A DNA stretch of 64,000 nucleotides, taken from Hirudo medicinalis (taxonomy: Eukaryota; Annelida; Clitellata; Hirudinida; Hirudinidae). Shown piece by piece: positions 22,849 to 34,601 of this stretch; within the stretch, counting starts at the first letter, position 1; every line of letters begins with the position of its first letter. The translations under genes were made by a program, and so were the position numbers. The stretch is from positions 29,663-93,662 of the forward strand of contig MPNW01000200.1 of assembly GCA_011800805.1 (NCBI GenBank). Reading direction: 5' to 3'. The notes under the pieces are model-generated. The model made no database searches. It saw only the letters and a program-made list of their open reading frames with translations, and was not told the DNA's origin.

Positions 22849-24648
22849 TCAAGGCCTGCTATAGGGAGTGTGTCTGCTGCCCGAAACATTCTGCTTGACC
22901 AAAGACCTGTCTTTGAACAACGACGTAGATGGTTCAGCACCACTGGCCAGTTGCTTAAACATAGCACCCATCTTTTCATTGTAGAGCATCAGTCTCTCCA
23001 AATCCAATGGGGGCTGTTGGTGAACATGTGGTGAGAGAATGCTTTTTGTGTTATGGGCAGTTTGAGGCAGTCTTGAAGATTTTTGTTGAAACTGTTTCTG
23101 GGGTGCCTGTTGCTTCTGCAACGATGTTAACTGGGAAGCAGGAGACGAGGATGCGACCTTCGCAGCTTGTTTTTCGTTAGACCTCGACATTCCAGGAACC
23201 GGCGAATTCCTGGCGCTCTGGACCACGGGAGCAGCCCTGAAGGATGCTGAGGTGGGATTCGGCAAGATGATGGCATCTAACTGTTGCTTGGCAGCCTCGA
23301 GTTCAGCCGCTAATGCCTTCTCCATCTCTCGTTCCTGCTGAGCTGCCTTGGTGAAGGCACTGTTAAGTTTTTCTTCTTGATGCTTTGAGGCCACTCGTTT
23401 TCTTTCCATTCGATGACAATGTTCGCACCAGTAAACCTTTACCCCCGTTTTACCCGTCCTTTCGACCCATTTTGGAGTGAAATCTGTAGAACATCGAGCA
23501 CACGAAATCAGCAAAGATGGCGCACTTCTCGACTCGACAATCTCCGCCGAGGAAGTATAAGCAGGATCTCGCTTGAGGTTTTCATTAGTCAGCAACCTGT
23601 CAACTGCTTGCTCCAGTCCCACTAGAGATATAAATTGAGGGCAAGAGGGATTTGGAACAATAGACAGGTCGAATGGGCTAGCTCTCGGGCCAGGAGTTCG
23701 TATTAGGTCCCTTTCAAGATTCTTTTGAACAACCAATTTAGCAGCGGCTAACCTTCTAGCTGCTGTCTGTTCAACTAATGCAGCAGCAGCTTGTTGCTGT
23801 TGCTGCAACAACTTCCTCTGCTGTTCATGCAGTTGAAGTTGCTGGACTTGGGAACTTTGCTGATGGCTGGACCCATTTACTAGGAAGGTAGATTGTGGCT
23901 GATACCTTGAAGAAGCCTGAGAACTATGGTTACCAGAAGAAGTACTTCTGGATGAATTCTGAGTGGAATGCTGATTAACACTGCTACCCTTGGCATTATT
24001 TGTAGCTGGACCACCATATTTTCCTTGTTGTTGAGTTTGAGACCCTTTCTTTGCTACAGCTCCATTCTGCATCTTAGCAGACTGATGTCTGTTCTGTTGT
24101 GAATTAGGGTTACCATAATGTTGTTTATCTGCATATATGCCATTGCTGTCATGGCATGATTTGTGATCTTTTTGATGACTCAACTTTATTTTTTGAATTA
24201 AAATCAGATTGACCTCTTCTATCCTGAGTTCGGCCTGTAATTTAGCAATATATCTCCTCAGATCATCTTTTGTTTCAATGCTCAAATCCTTGAGTGCTTC
24301 CTCATCTAAATTTTCTTTTTCTAATGGAATTGATTCCACTCTTGACTGGCGGCTTGGGCAACTTAAGTCTACTGGGACATCTTCGTCATCTTTCGTCAAA
24401 TCAACAGATACATATTCTGATGGTGTTGACCTTCCAACATAAAAAGAACAAATGTTTTTTCAAGCACAAGTTCACAAAGAAATCTTACAAAGACAATAGC
24501 TAAGTTAGCAGAATTATAATTTAACAAATTGCTCCATAAACATCATGTTCATGATACTAGAAGATAGTAAATAAAATATCCATTGTGTCAGAGAGAATAA
24601 CTGAACTGACCTGGGGCTACTCCTGCTTGTTTTCAAGTTCAATGCCAT
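22849..24648 (-). CDS. GATAD2: transcriptional repressor p66 (GATAD2-type), NuRD subunit
   Basis: p66 links MBD2/3 to CHD4 in the NuRD histone-deacetylase and remodelling complex in the nucleus. Two coding exons on the minus strand: 24648-24611 (ATG, MALNLKTSRSSPR) and 24430-22849. The donor is GTCAGT, the acceptor is GGAAG, the phase is consistent, and the total is 539 aa. Exon 2 has CR1, the MBD-binding coiled-coil helix (about residues 54-100, LRRYIAKLQAELRIEEVNLI). A long Q/S/N-rich linker with a poly-Q/poly-A tract follows, then RRLAAAKLVVQKNLE and QFISLVGLEQAVDRLL, both conserved in p66 proteins. The GATA-type zinc finger uses Cys 323, 326, 348 and 351 (CARC...CEHC), with a basic flank and a coiled coil after it. 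The C-terminus is low complexity. The start is the only ATG in the upstream exon frame. A CAG acceptor just before it (about 24670) suggests a further non-coding exon. Confidence 0.95.
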
Positions 24649-25240
24649 TGTTGTAACAACTTACAAGTGCCTGCAAGCACAATTTAAAAAAATAATCACA
24701 TTTTCCTGGAAAATATTAATCCAACAACTACTTCTCATCAATATCAATGCTCAAATTGATGAGGGACCTGGACATTAGTCACATCCGTCAAGGGTCATAC
24801 GTCATTGGCTCGGTCAAGTCCGGGCAGCGAAAATAATCAAATCCGACGAAAATGTGGTACAAGGTAGCTTTTAAATTGCCGCCGTGAAGCAAAAAAAAAC
24901 ACTCCAAACTCAAATGATCCTCGCAATTGGCAACTAACCCTCGCGTGGGCCGAACTACCAGTGGTGCACTGAATGATGAGCGGAGTCCGGACCAACTAAA
25001 ATAGCGCAAGTCAAAAGTTTCCACGAACGTTTTTAAACAGTAAACCTAAATTCATCGACCGTTTCCGATATTATGTGGCTATTGAGCGGGCTCGAATTTG
25101 TATTTACAAACAGAATTTTTTAAGTAAAACATCAACAACGCGTACAACAATCGGAAGCGGCCAGGATCCTGCTAAACTAGTAGCCAGCTTTGACTGGCGT
25201 CATTTCGCGTCATGTATTTAATTTACACTTTTTATATTTT
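24649..25240. promoter_or_regulatory. probable p66 5' UTR / promoter region
   Basis: A patch with more CpG and G+C than its surroundings directly upstream of the p66 start. It includes a GCCGCC-type motif and a minus-strand 78-codon open frame (24788-25024) that has no recognisable domain. Assignment as promoter is from position and base composition only. Confidence 0.35.
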
Positions 25241-26355
25241 CCACCCTTTTCCGGGAAACACAAATTGCGAAAATTTTTGAATTAAAATTGTCATTAAATA
25301 TTATTTTAATTTGCCACCTCCTCAGAAACCATACTTTGTAAAGCTTTGATGGAATTCTCGCACAGTAGTACATTCAACGAAACCTTGTTTCACTGTCCTG
25401 GCAAACGTAACTTTATCGTTCCCAACTTCTTACAACTTTTTATACTCTGTATGAATTTTCCTGCTAAAAAATACCTCATCGCGTATAATATCATGCTTTG
25501 TTTATAAATTGTGATGCTTCTTAAAGTTTGTGGCATAACTAAAACTTTCGATCTTTTGACATTTGTGAATATTAACATAAATCATCAAAAATTAGTTATT
25601 CTACTTATTTTAAGTAAATGTTATTTTAAATTCATTGCTTTCTATAATTTGTATCAAACTGGTGTAGACAATGTTTCATTCTCTTTAATTTAATACAACA
25701 ATCAAGTAATAAAACCCATTGCTAAAAATTCTATTTAAGTTGCAAAATCTACAAATTTCTGTTATATTTTTTGTTGGTTATTCACCTTGCCGTTTATTTT
25801 TTCCTCATTTCATCGTTTGGCTTTATTAGCTCGTCAGAAGCTCAGGGCTTATCTTAAGTATGATTATTTGGACATTCATGATAAAATTGTTCAATAGCTC
25901 CTAATTTTCCGAATGTTGTTTTTACATTTGACCAGCACCATAAGACCAGGAGCGGTTTTTGCGGCATAAAAAAGTATCGCCTTCCTTGGGAAGTTTCCAT
26001 ACTCAGTCTCTGTATTTACCGATAACTATGTTAACATTTATGGTATAAATGATCCTTTCCATACGATCAATTTTATCCCTCGCAATAAGCATTCACGTCA
26101 TAAAATTAAGGAGATAAAACAAGTTATCAAAATGGCAACCAAATGCAAAATCTTCGTCAATGGAAACTTAATTTTTAGGACGCCGTTTTAATATCAGGAA
26201 CACGGGCAAGAGAATATGGGCATCTTTTGGTCTCTTTGGTCACAGAACTTCATTATGGTCTATGAAATTCAGGGGTTTGGTCTGGAACAGGGATTTTTCC
26301 TCCCTTCGCAGGATTTTCTTAAAAAAAGAAAAACAAAAAAACAAGGGTCATGAGA

Positions 26356-26402
26356 AGGCCAATTGGACACCCGGCTGTTGGGCAGCACCCCTCCAATGAC
26401 GA
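26356..26402 (+). repeat. fragment related to the distal part of repeat family A
   Basis: CCAATTGGACACCCGGCTGT followed by TGGGCAGCACCCC matches, with a small gap, the stretch at 5557-5600. Confidence 0.35.
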
Positions 26403-28264
26403 ATTACTGGAAATCACCGGTCTGGATGCAATCGTCTGCTGAACATATTCGAGAAAAAGATTGGTGTGCAAATTTATTACTGGTTAATAATTTAACGATC
26501 AGTTCAATAAAGTAATTTATAAGTCATTTTAGGTTTAACCAATAACCCGATAATATAATCCTTGGTAGGTTTGCCTTCCTTTCATTTCGAACAGCTTCAA
26601 CGTTGTTGATAATATAGATTTATACTAAATGCTTTTTTTAAATTTTATTATAAAACTATTTTATTTTATTAGTAAAAAAATATTTCTTCATAAATGACAT
26701 CAAGCTCTCAGCTGATTTTTTGCGTAAATGCTGACATTTTTTTCATACTCTTAGAGAGATTATGAAGGGAACATAATTTTAGCAAATTTTCAGTTTTTTT
26801 TCACGTCATTTCAGCAACTTTCGGTTTTAAAAAATAATTTTTAAAAAAATTTGGGGGAAAAACTTAGTTTGTCTTTTTCAAGATTCCTTCAATATTACCC
26901 GACGAAATTTAAATTCTTGTTAGATTCAAAAATTGAAGTCTCATGCTTCAATGTTGGAAAATCAACGATGCTCCTAGATTACCTAGCAAACTACTTTCTT
27001 CTCGGTTCAAAAAGTTTTACTAATCTCCATAATATGCCCATTTGCATCGTAAATTCAATGTGATGTCGATTTCTTAAGCTCCGTTACAAATCAATTATCG
27101 ACGATTTTTTGTGATAATGTTACCTAATGAGGCAAAAAAAAATAATGGGTGATGATGCGATGTTATGTTTGAGAATAAAACAAAATTTATAGTAATTTTC
27201 AAATAATCATTATTTTTTATGTTCCAATTACATTAATAACATGCTTGAGAGTCTAATGTTAGCAAAACCAAATTTTATAAAAATATAATAAATTATTTAA
27301 AAGTTTAAATTTTTACATTAATTGCAAAGTTTGTCTTTTGGAAAAATGGATATTATTTTAAATATTTGTTGCATATGCAAATTTATGATTTTGTCGCAGG
27401 CTTGAACTGCAGGTAAATGTTATTCGCACAGCCACTGATTCTATTCGTCTGCGCGGTGTTTGAAAGGTTTGCCTTGTCGATCGTGATTTGAAAAAAGAAG
27501 AGTCATCAGAGTATTCAGTTAGCAAATGTCCGCTTTAATTCTTATGTTGCTTAATAATATAACTATATTTATTTGATTATTTGCAATCGGAACGCGGTGA
27601 GTCACATTTGCTTAAAGCAAGTTTGTTATTTTAGATCGTCAGTAGCCAATGATTTTTGTACAACTTTTAAATGCCATTTTGCAAATAAATAAACCCAAAT
27701 TACAAATCTGGACCGAGCCAACTCTATGTTTGCGCAGAATCTCGTAGGTACTAAATGTTATATTACAATACATTAGGTAACACATGACATTCAAATTACG
27801 TCGATGCGGATATTGGGTAATAAATAAAAAAAAAAAAAGGTGAATTATCCATACTCAACAAAATAATGCTTGAGGCGACATTCTTAACATCATGACTCTT
27901 AAAGCGATGATAAAGTCGTTTTTCACATGGAAAGTACAAAATTCTTCAAGTAGCTCTCAAGAGCTCCCTATAGTGATGCTAGATGATAATAATCGAGCTG
28001 ATGATGATATATCTTGCACATAATAATACCTAAAAACTCATGATGACGCTCGAAACACTTGAGAAAGTTTGCTTCGAAAATATTTGCCTGATGACCGGGA
28101 CCAATTATTTTTCATGTGAAGTGATCCGAGCCATTATCTGTGGATTACAGTTGAATGACGGTGACGGGCCTGGGGAGAGATTTGGTTGAGGCTGAATGTA
28201 GATAATATAGATGTCTTCACGACTTTAATCGTCTAAGAAATTTAATTCCATCCATGGATTCATT

Positions 28265-28385
28265 TGAGAGGGGGGGCCTTCCCCTGACTCCTGGTGCACT
28301 CCTTGACTTTTGGTGAGAAGCAAAAAAGTCATCTCATCAGGTCGAGTGAGGGTTTTCTCAACACCCTATCCCCCTCTAGGAAAAG
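28265..28385 (-). repeat. dispersed repeat family A, reverse copy
   Basis: Read on the minus strand it gives CATTTCATCTTTTCC, AAACCCTCACTCGACCTGAT, ACTTTTTTGCTTCTCACCAA and AAGTCAAGG. All match in order the copy near 37490-37600. Confidence 0.65.
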
Positions 28386-29091
28386 ATGAAATGATTCTAC
28401 CATGCAGAATCTAGAATTTATAAGTATTACGTGGAACAAAACCATTAATTGATTAATTATTGATCAAGTTGAACAACTAATCAGATTGGTTTGTAATTAA
28501 TTCAATTAATATTTTATATAATGTTTTTCAAGCCTCTTGTTCTGCATAACCCAACACCCACATCTGTATCTCTGAGTTTTGATGATGGAAGTATTCTGCT
28601 ATGTGAAAAGTGTAATAGTGTAATAATTGATTAGGATGATAATTATGCTGTTATTATTGTTGTTACTGATTCATAATGCTTAATAAACCAAAGCGTGCCT
28701 TCAATTAATTCCATTTCAACCTTATGTTGTTGCATAGAAATGATTAATCACTACTGAGATCCATTCGTGCAACTCCGATTCTCCTGAAACCTCAGCCGGT
28801 GAGTTGCAAACTAATTCAGGTAACATGCCTGCTCCTACAGGTGTTGCTATCTGTTCTAGCCTGCCCACGTCTCAAGAGAAACTCCACGACTAATTGAAAC
28901 TGAAGAGAATAAGTTAACTGAGTGAACGAGTTGCATGGATTTCCGTGGTATAACACTATCTATTATTTATTATTATGTATTATTATTATTATTTGTTACT
29001 ATCTATTATTAAGCTATCGATGACTTAATTAATTATCTAATGCATCGCACTGGAATAGAATATCAAGGGCCTGTGGTAACAACAGCCTTTC

Positions 29092-29150
29092 TTGTCATCG
29101 TCATCATCACGTCCATCATCATCGTCACCACTATCACCACCATCACCGTG
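29092..29150. repeat. degenerate CAT/CAC microsatellite
   Basis: Mixed CAT, CAC, CGT and CCA triplets. A second CAT cluster lies at 29281-29325. Confidence 0.7.
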
Positions 29151-30017
29151 AGTATAAGGATGCCTCATGGAGTTCTTTGATGCGCCGCTGATGGTTGTTT
29201 CTTCTTTTTGTTCCTTCCATCACTTTCTCGTTTAATTTGTAAAACATTAAACGTGTCTAACCTTCACTCACATTTCCAAAATCGTCATCATTATCATCAT
29301 CATTACCATCATCAATGTCATCATTGTTTGTATTATTTCTTTTCTTTTTTTAATACAACCCATGATTGACATGATACCTTCATAAACATAAAAGTGGTTA
29401 TCGTTCAGTTAAAGAGTAATTATATTGATTTCCTTAAGAAATTATAAGAATATCGTTCTTAATTTTTATTCTCAAGTCTTCGCCTACGAAGAAAGCACGA
29501 ACATTATTATTGCTGACGATTCAATGTCGTACTTGTTCGGTTATCGAAACTCACAGGTTCTTAAATCACCTTCCCTCGGCTCTACAATGCACTAATCAAT
29601 CTGCTTTTCTTTGATCTTCGCCATCCAACTTTGCAGATACTTTTATTTGTTTGAGTTCATTGTTAGTCATTTTGTAGGGGAAGCACTTGTGTGGTCGTGG
29701 TAGATGGTTGGATGGTATTGATGGATAAATGGTGTGGGATTGAAAAGATTGAAAATATAGCATCGCTTTGGGACCCACTTTAATAAGTTATTGTAGTCGT
29801 TAACGCGATGAATCGACGAATAACACATTCGTTAATGACATCATAAAAGCTGTTGACTTTACCAAGTAAATAATGACTTACTCTGTTTCACGTTCGTCTG
29901 AGTACAATCGCGATCATCCCTACTGACCTTAAAATGATATACGACAATCATATCTAGTAATGTATTAAGTAATAAGGCATTGCGTAGGTGGTGATGGTCC
30001 GAAGATACGTCCTCGCA

Positions 30018-30036
30018 GTGGTGATGGTGGTGGTGG

Positions 30037-30067
<31 letters not shown>

Positions 30068-30102
30068 AATGATAATATAACAACAATAATAATAAAAATA
30101 AT
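30018..30102. repeat. GGT/GAT/AAT compound microsatellite
   Basis: GGT units followed by about nine GAT units, then AAT-rich sequence. On the minus strand it encodes only poly-His/Asn-like artefacts. Confidence 0.85.
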
Positions 30103-30922
30103 AACGGTAATTGGCGTAAAGAATTGTTGTATTACTTAGTCTATTATGTAAATTAATCTATGAATTTTCAAGCCGTCATGGTTAGCGTTGCCTTATTTAT
30201 TGGGTCGCGGAGATCACTATCGGCATCGTCATCAGCAACATCGTCATCATCGTTACACATGAAACAACTTCATAGCTCATATATCTTTTCTAAGATGTCA
30301 TCGACAAATCACCTTAAGGACAGCACAATTGTTTTCTTTGAACTTTTAAAATTGTCCTCTTACTTTTTGGAAGATCTGCTTTTAAGTTTACAATGTTTGC
30401 TCAAAAATGCCATTTGTGCTCAATTTGTACTAATTGTCTCATCCTTTCTAAATCATTATTATTGTGTTATGGTTAGATTATTAAGTTATTTAGTTATATG
30501 TTTGAATTATAGTTTTTATTATTAATTGTCTTCCTATTATCAATAAGTAAATAAATGTATTTTAAATAATTTTCCATCTCAGTACGTTTGTTAGTTGGAC
30601 GTTGTAGGATATATTCTGTTATATTCTGGATACATTTGAACACATCATGAAACTCAATTTTAGTCTGAGTTGATAAAGTAGTGTAATATTTCACATAATG
30701 TCTCTTAACAACTAAGACGTAATCCTCTCCGAACCCTCAATTTCATATCCCCAGTGTTATATGCAAACACAAACATCGTATTTGTTCAAAGTAGTTTTAA
30801 TTTTGTTTCTTTTAAAAAAGACACAATGAACAATTTAATTGATTTCAAATTCTTAACCAACTGCATGTTTTGTTTTGTCATCAGGCAACGGAATAGTTCT
30901 TCGAGCTATTTTTTTTTAAAGA

Positions 30923-31000
30923 ATGGAAACAGCAATGGGAAACAATAACCACAGAAATCTTTTGGTATCCTTGTCAAGAAAGAATTTAGCACGTCCTTAA
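30923..31000 (+). promoter_or_regulatory. upstream ORF before the Fat-like start
   Basis: An ATG at 30923 opens a 25-codon frame (METAMGNNNHRN...) that stops at 30998-31000. This is 17 bases before the Fat-like ATG, out of frame with it. If the 5' UTR includes it, it could lower or regulate initiation. Confidence 0.4.
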
Positions 31001-31017
31001 TATTTTGGAGAAACAAC

Positions 31018-34000
31018 ATGGCCTCAAGAGGTGACAAGAATATCATTTGTAATTTAAGGAAAAGCAATGGTTGTTTGACCCTCTCATCAGCCATACAAAA
31101 TGAGAATGCCAGTGCAGTGGAGTTAAACCAAAAATCATCTAAATTTCAAGTATCTATCGCTGGTGCAATTTCAAGCAGTACGGTGCATTCATATTATGAG
31201 CCAGGCAATGACCTGAGAAAGTCATTCTTTAATTCAAAAATCAAAAACATCTTGGTCCTCATAGTCATTTTAGGATTTTACTTGAGGAGTGTGTCATCCA
31301 TTCAAATGGTTGCCCAGGAGCATGATTATTTAAATTCCAAAGTCAACAACACATCTATCCACTCATTTGTTTTGATTGATAAAGATGGTGATGTTTATTT
31401 AAAGAAGAAGGCCCTTGAGAGGCACTCCTACAATGTTGATCCTCTCGGCAGGTTAAATGTTGTACCACCACTTCCGTTGACTATTGAAAGTCATAATGGG
31501 AGCAAGTCGTCTGCTGGAGTGAAGTTCACTCAGGATATTTATGAGTGCACCATCTCGGAAGGCTCGCTCCCGAGGACATACTTGATCACTGCTGAGATGA
31601 TGGGAATATTTTTTCCCTCATCATTCACAAGTTCAGGAATTTCCAACCGCTTCACTGGAGCACACTTTCAGATCATTGAGGGAGATGAAGGTGGAGTTTT
31701 CAAGGTAGAATCAAAGTTAGTTGGGGATTTTATTTTCCTCAGGATAAGAACTAGGTCGACAGCTTATATCAACAGAGAACAGAAAAACAGATATAATTTG
31801 ACCATTGGGGCTAAACTGAAATACTTCTCAAAACTTGGTGGTAGAATCTCTGGAAATTCACAAAATATAATTCCTGCCAAACATGCATTGGATGCTTATG
31901 ACATTTTTACTAATGTAATAGTCACAGTACTGGATTCTAATGACCTTGGTCCTGTATTTGACAAATCAGAATATTTTGCTGTTATTTCTGATCATGCTCC
32001 ACAGCACTTTGAGATCATTAGGGTTGTGGCTTCTGACAGTGATCTTGGAATAAATTCCGATGTTTATTATCAACTTGACAACAAATCGAGGTCATACTTT
32101 GCTATTCATCCAAATCTAGGTATGGTAATGCTACTAAAGCATGCACAGGATCTTGAATCCGACTATTATGAGCTAGAAATTACTGCCAGGGACAGAGGAT
32201 TACAGGGGCATGGTCGTATTGGTCACACAAAGGTCAAAGTAAAGGTCTTACCAGAAAATAAAGATGCTCCATTTATTAGCGTCCTTCATCAAACAGTTGG
32301 ACTCAACAGAAATATTAATGCTCAAGCAGCTTTGGCCTATCTGAAGATTTCAGATCTTGATTTAGGGAAAAATGGAGAAATCACCTCTGTGATCATAAAG
32401 GGAAATTATAAAGAGGATTTCTTTGAACTGCTAAACATTGACGACAATTCTACTGCTTTTACTGAAAACAAGGGTAGTGAATTTATTCTGCATGCTAAGG
32501 ACTCTGTTTATATTGAGAAACATAAAAAAGAACTTATATTTTCTATCATGGCAACAGACGGAGGTATGCCACCAAAATCTTCATCTTTGGAAATTAAATT
32601 CAGCTTAGAAAATGATTTCAAATTTCCCACAAATGTTTCTAGAATGGCAGTAGCATTTCAAGCAAGTCAATTTTCTATCATGAAATGTCACCCCATTGGC
32701 ACCTTGATTGGATATGTGAATAATAGTCAGGTGACATCAAACTCGGTCAGATTCAAGCCTGTTAGATGCGCTAAAGTTGTTAATGCAACTGATAAAGAAT
32801 GCTCAGCTAAAGGGGATTATTCTCTTCAAATCAAATGCCACTGTCATGAATCATTAACACATCTTAATCAAATGAAAACTGGCTTCGAAACCTATGGGAC
32901 TAAAGATGATGTGGATTCCAGTTCAACATTTGATCCTTTTGAATTTGTGGGTGTTCATGAAATAACAGGGAATATTAAAATCTCAAAAAGTTTTAGAAAT
33001 CTACCAACAAATGTCAATAAGTTGCATATCTTGATTCAAATGGAGTATTCAGAATTTAACGATAATCCGCCATCGCTCTATTCTGTGTTGGTGAGAATAG
33101 ACAATTGTAATGATCATGGACCTGTTTTTGATGAGCCCTTGCAAGATCAAATAGTTGTTAAGGAAGATGTCTCCACGAAAACTGTTATTTTATGGGCACA
33201 TGCTACAGATGAGGATATAGGCAATGGTGCTACAATCATAGCCTACAGTATCTTCAATGCATATATAAATATGTTTACTAATACGTCATTAGGTGAAGGA
33301 TTCGACAGTTCTAATGATATTGATTCCATTCTTGACGATAACCCCATGTCAGATAATACTTCCATCTTTCCATTTGTCATTGACCATCTCAGTGGGGAGG
33401 TTTTTACCACATCCCCCCTGGATTTTGACTCAGGACCTCAATTTTATGAACTTTACCTCAGGGCTTCGGATGCCGGGACTCCATTCCCTAGGCATACGGA
33501 TGCTAGACCTATACGAATCATTATTTCTGATGTTAATGACAATCCTCCAGTTTTCAATTTGCAGAAAATTTCTTGTTTTATTGCAAGAAATGTGGTGGTA
33601 GGTACTCTAATTACCTTTGTGAGAGCAAGTGATATCGACACAGTCGGAGGTCCAATAACTTACCAAATGACCTCAATTTCCAATGATAGAAACTTGAAAA
33701 TTGACTTGCTTGATAATGTAAACACAAACTGTTTTTCATTGGATGGAATATCTGGTCATTTAATCTTAACCTGTGACCTCAAGGAAATCACCGGAGATTG
33801 GTTTCACTTTCAAGTTGTGGCCTCGGATGGATTGCATAACTCGAGTGAGCATCTCATCATTGAACTCAAGGTGGTTGAGTCTAGGATGCCCAGATATGAT
33901 GGCCTAGTTAACAAAACCACAAATGTATCCGATATTGCGTGTGAGGAAAGTCCAAAACTTACAAAAGGTGATGACCGGTTTTTCCACAAGAAGAAATATG

Positions 34001-34601
34001 TTCTAAAAGGTGCATTTAGGAAACCTCCAAGGCATTCAAAAAGAATGAATCAACCACCAACTATTCATGCTCATCAACCTTTTCATGTCAGAGAAAACTC
34101 TGCCAGGGGAACAGTGTTTGGCAAAATAGAGGCCTCTGATCCCGATATTGGCTACAATGGATTGCTTCAATTTTCCATACTTCAAGAAAATCCTAGTGAT
34201 GACAATGCCCATCTTAAAGGCTGGGAATTATTTGATGTTGATGTTCACAGTGGACTGTTAAAAGTAGCTGCATACCTGGACAGGGAATTACTTTTTGGTG
34301 ATATTAGTTATCAGAGTAAAGAGAAAACTTTTTCAGAAATATTTCCTTCAGAAATAAACCAATACCTCAACAACGAAAGTTACATTGGTTCTCTCCAAAG
34401 CAGTTATAACGAATCGCCTGCCCGCAGTATCTCCTTCAACATTGTTGTTCGAGTTTGTGACATGGCCAAGACTCCTCTTTGTTCAGAGAAAATGTTTACA
34501 ATAATTCTTGATGATGTTAATGACAACCATCCTGAGTTTGATAAGTCCCTCTACAGAACAAAAGTCAAGGAGGATGTTGGCATTGGACACTTTGTACTCA
34601 G
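31018..34601 (+). other. Fat-like exon 1: N-terminus and cadherin repeats 1 to about 7
   Basis: A single 3.6-kb exon. Residues 77-89 are a hydrophobic segment (NILVLIVILGFYL) after an unusually long, basic, non-hydrophobic lead of about 75 residues; this is presumed to be the signal sequence. Repeat ends are seen as VLDSNDLGPVF, VRIDNCNDHGPVF, ISDVNDNPPVF and ILDDVNDNHPEF; intermediate ones are eroded. DRE/LDRE and ASDPDIG calcium motifs are present. It ends within an Arg codon at a GTCAGT donor. Confidence 0.9.

Larger units (their letters stand above)
25241..30922. other. gene-poor intergenic region
   Basis: Very AT-rich, about 5.7 kb between the p66 gene (transcribed leftward) and the Fat-like gene (transcribed rightward). 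No exon with a recognisable domain. It holds a family-A repeat in reverse orientation (28265-28385), a weak relative of that family's distal part (26356-26400) and CAT/GAT microsatellites at 29092-29150, 29281-29325 and 30018-30102. Polypyrimidine-AG sites (about 28850 and 30884) may mark non-coding 5' exons of the Fat-like gene. Confidence 0.4.

Noticed and set aside
24788..25024. 78-codon minus-strand frame upstream of p66
   Set aside because: No known domain, and its position suits a 5' UTR or promoter better than a separate gene.
29859..30086. Poly-His protein on the minus strand
   Set aside because: Produced by the GGT/GAT microsatellite; no flanking domain.
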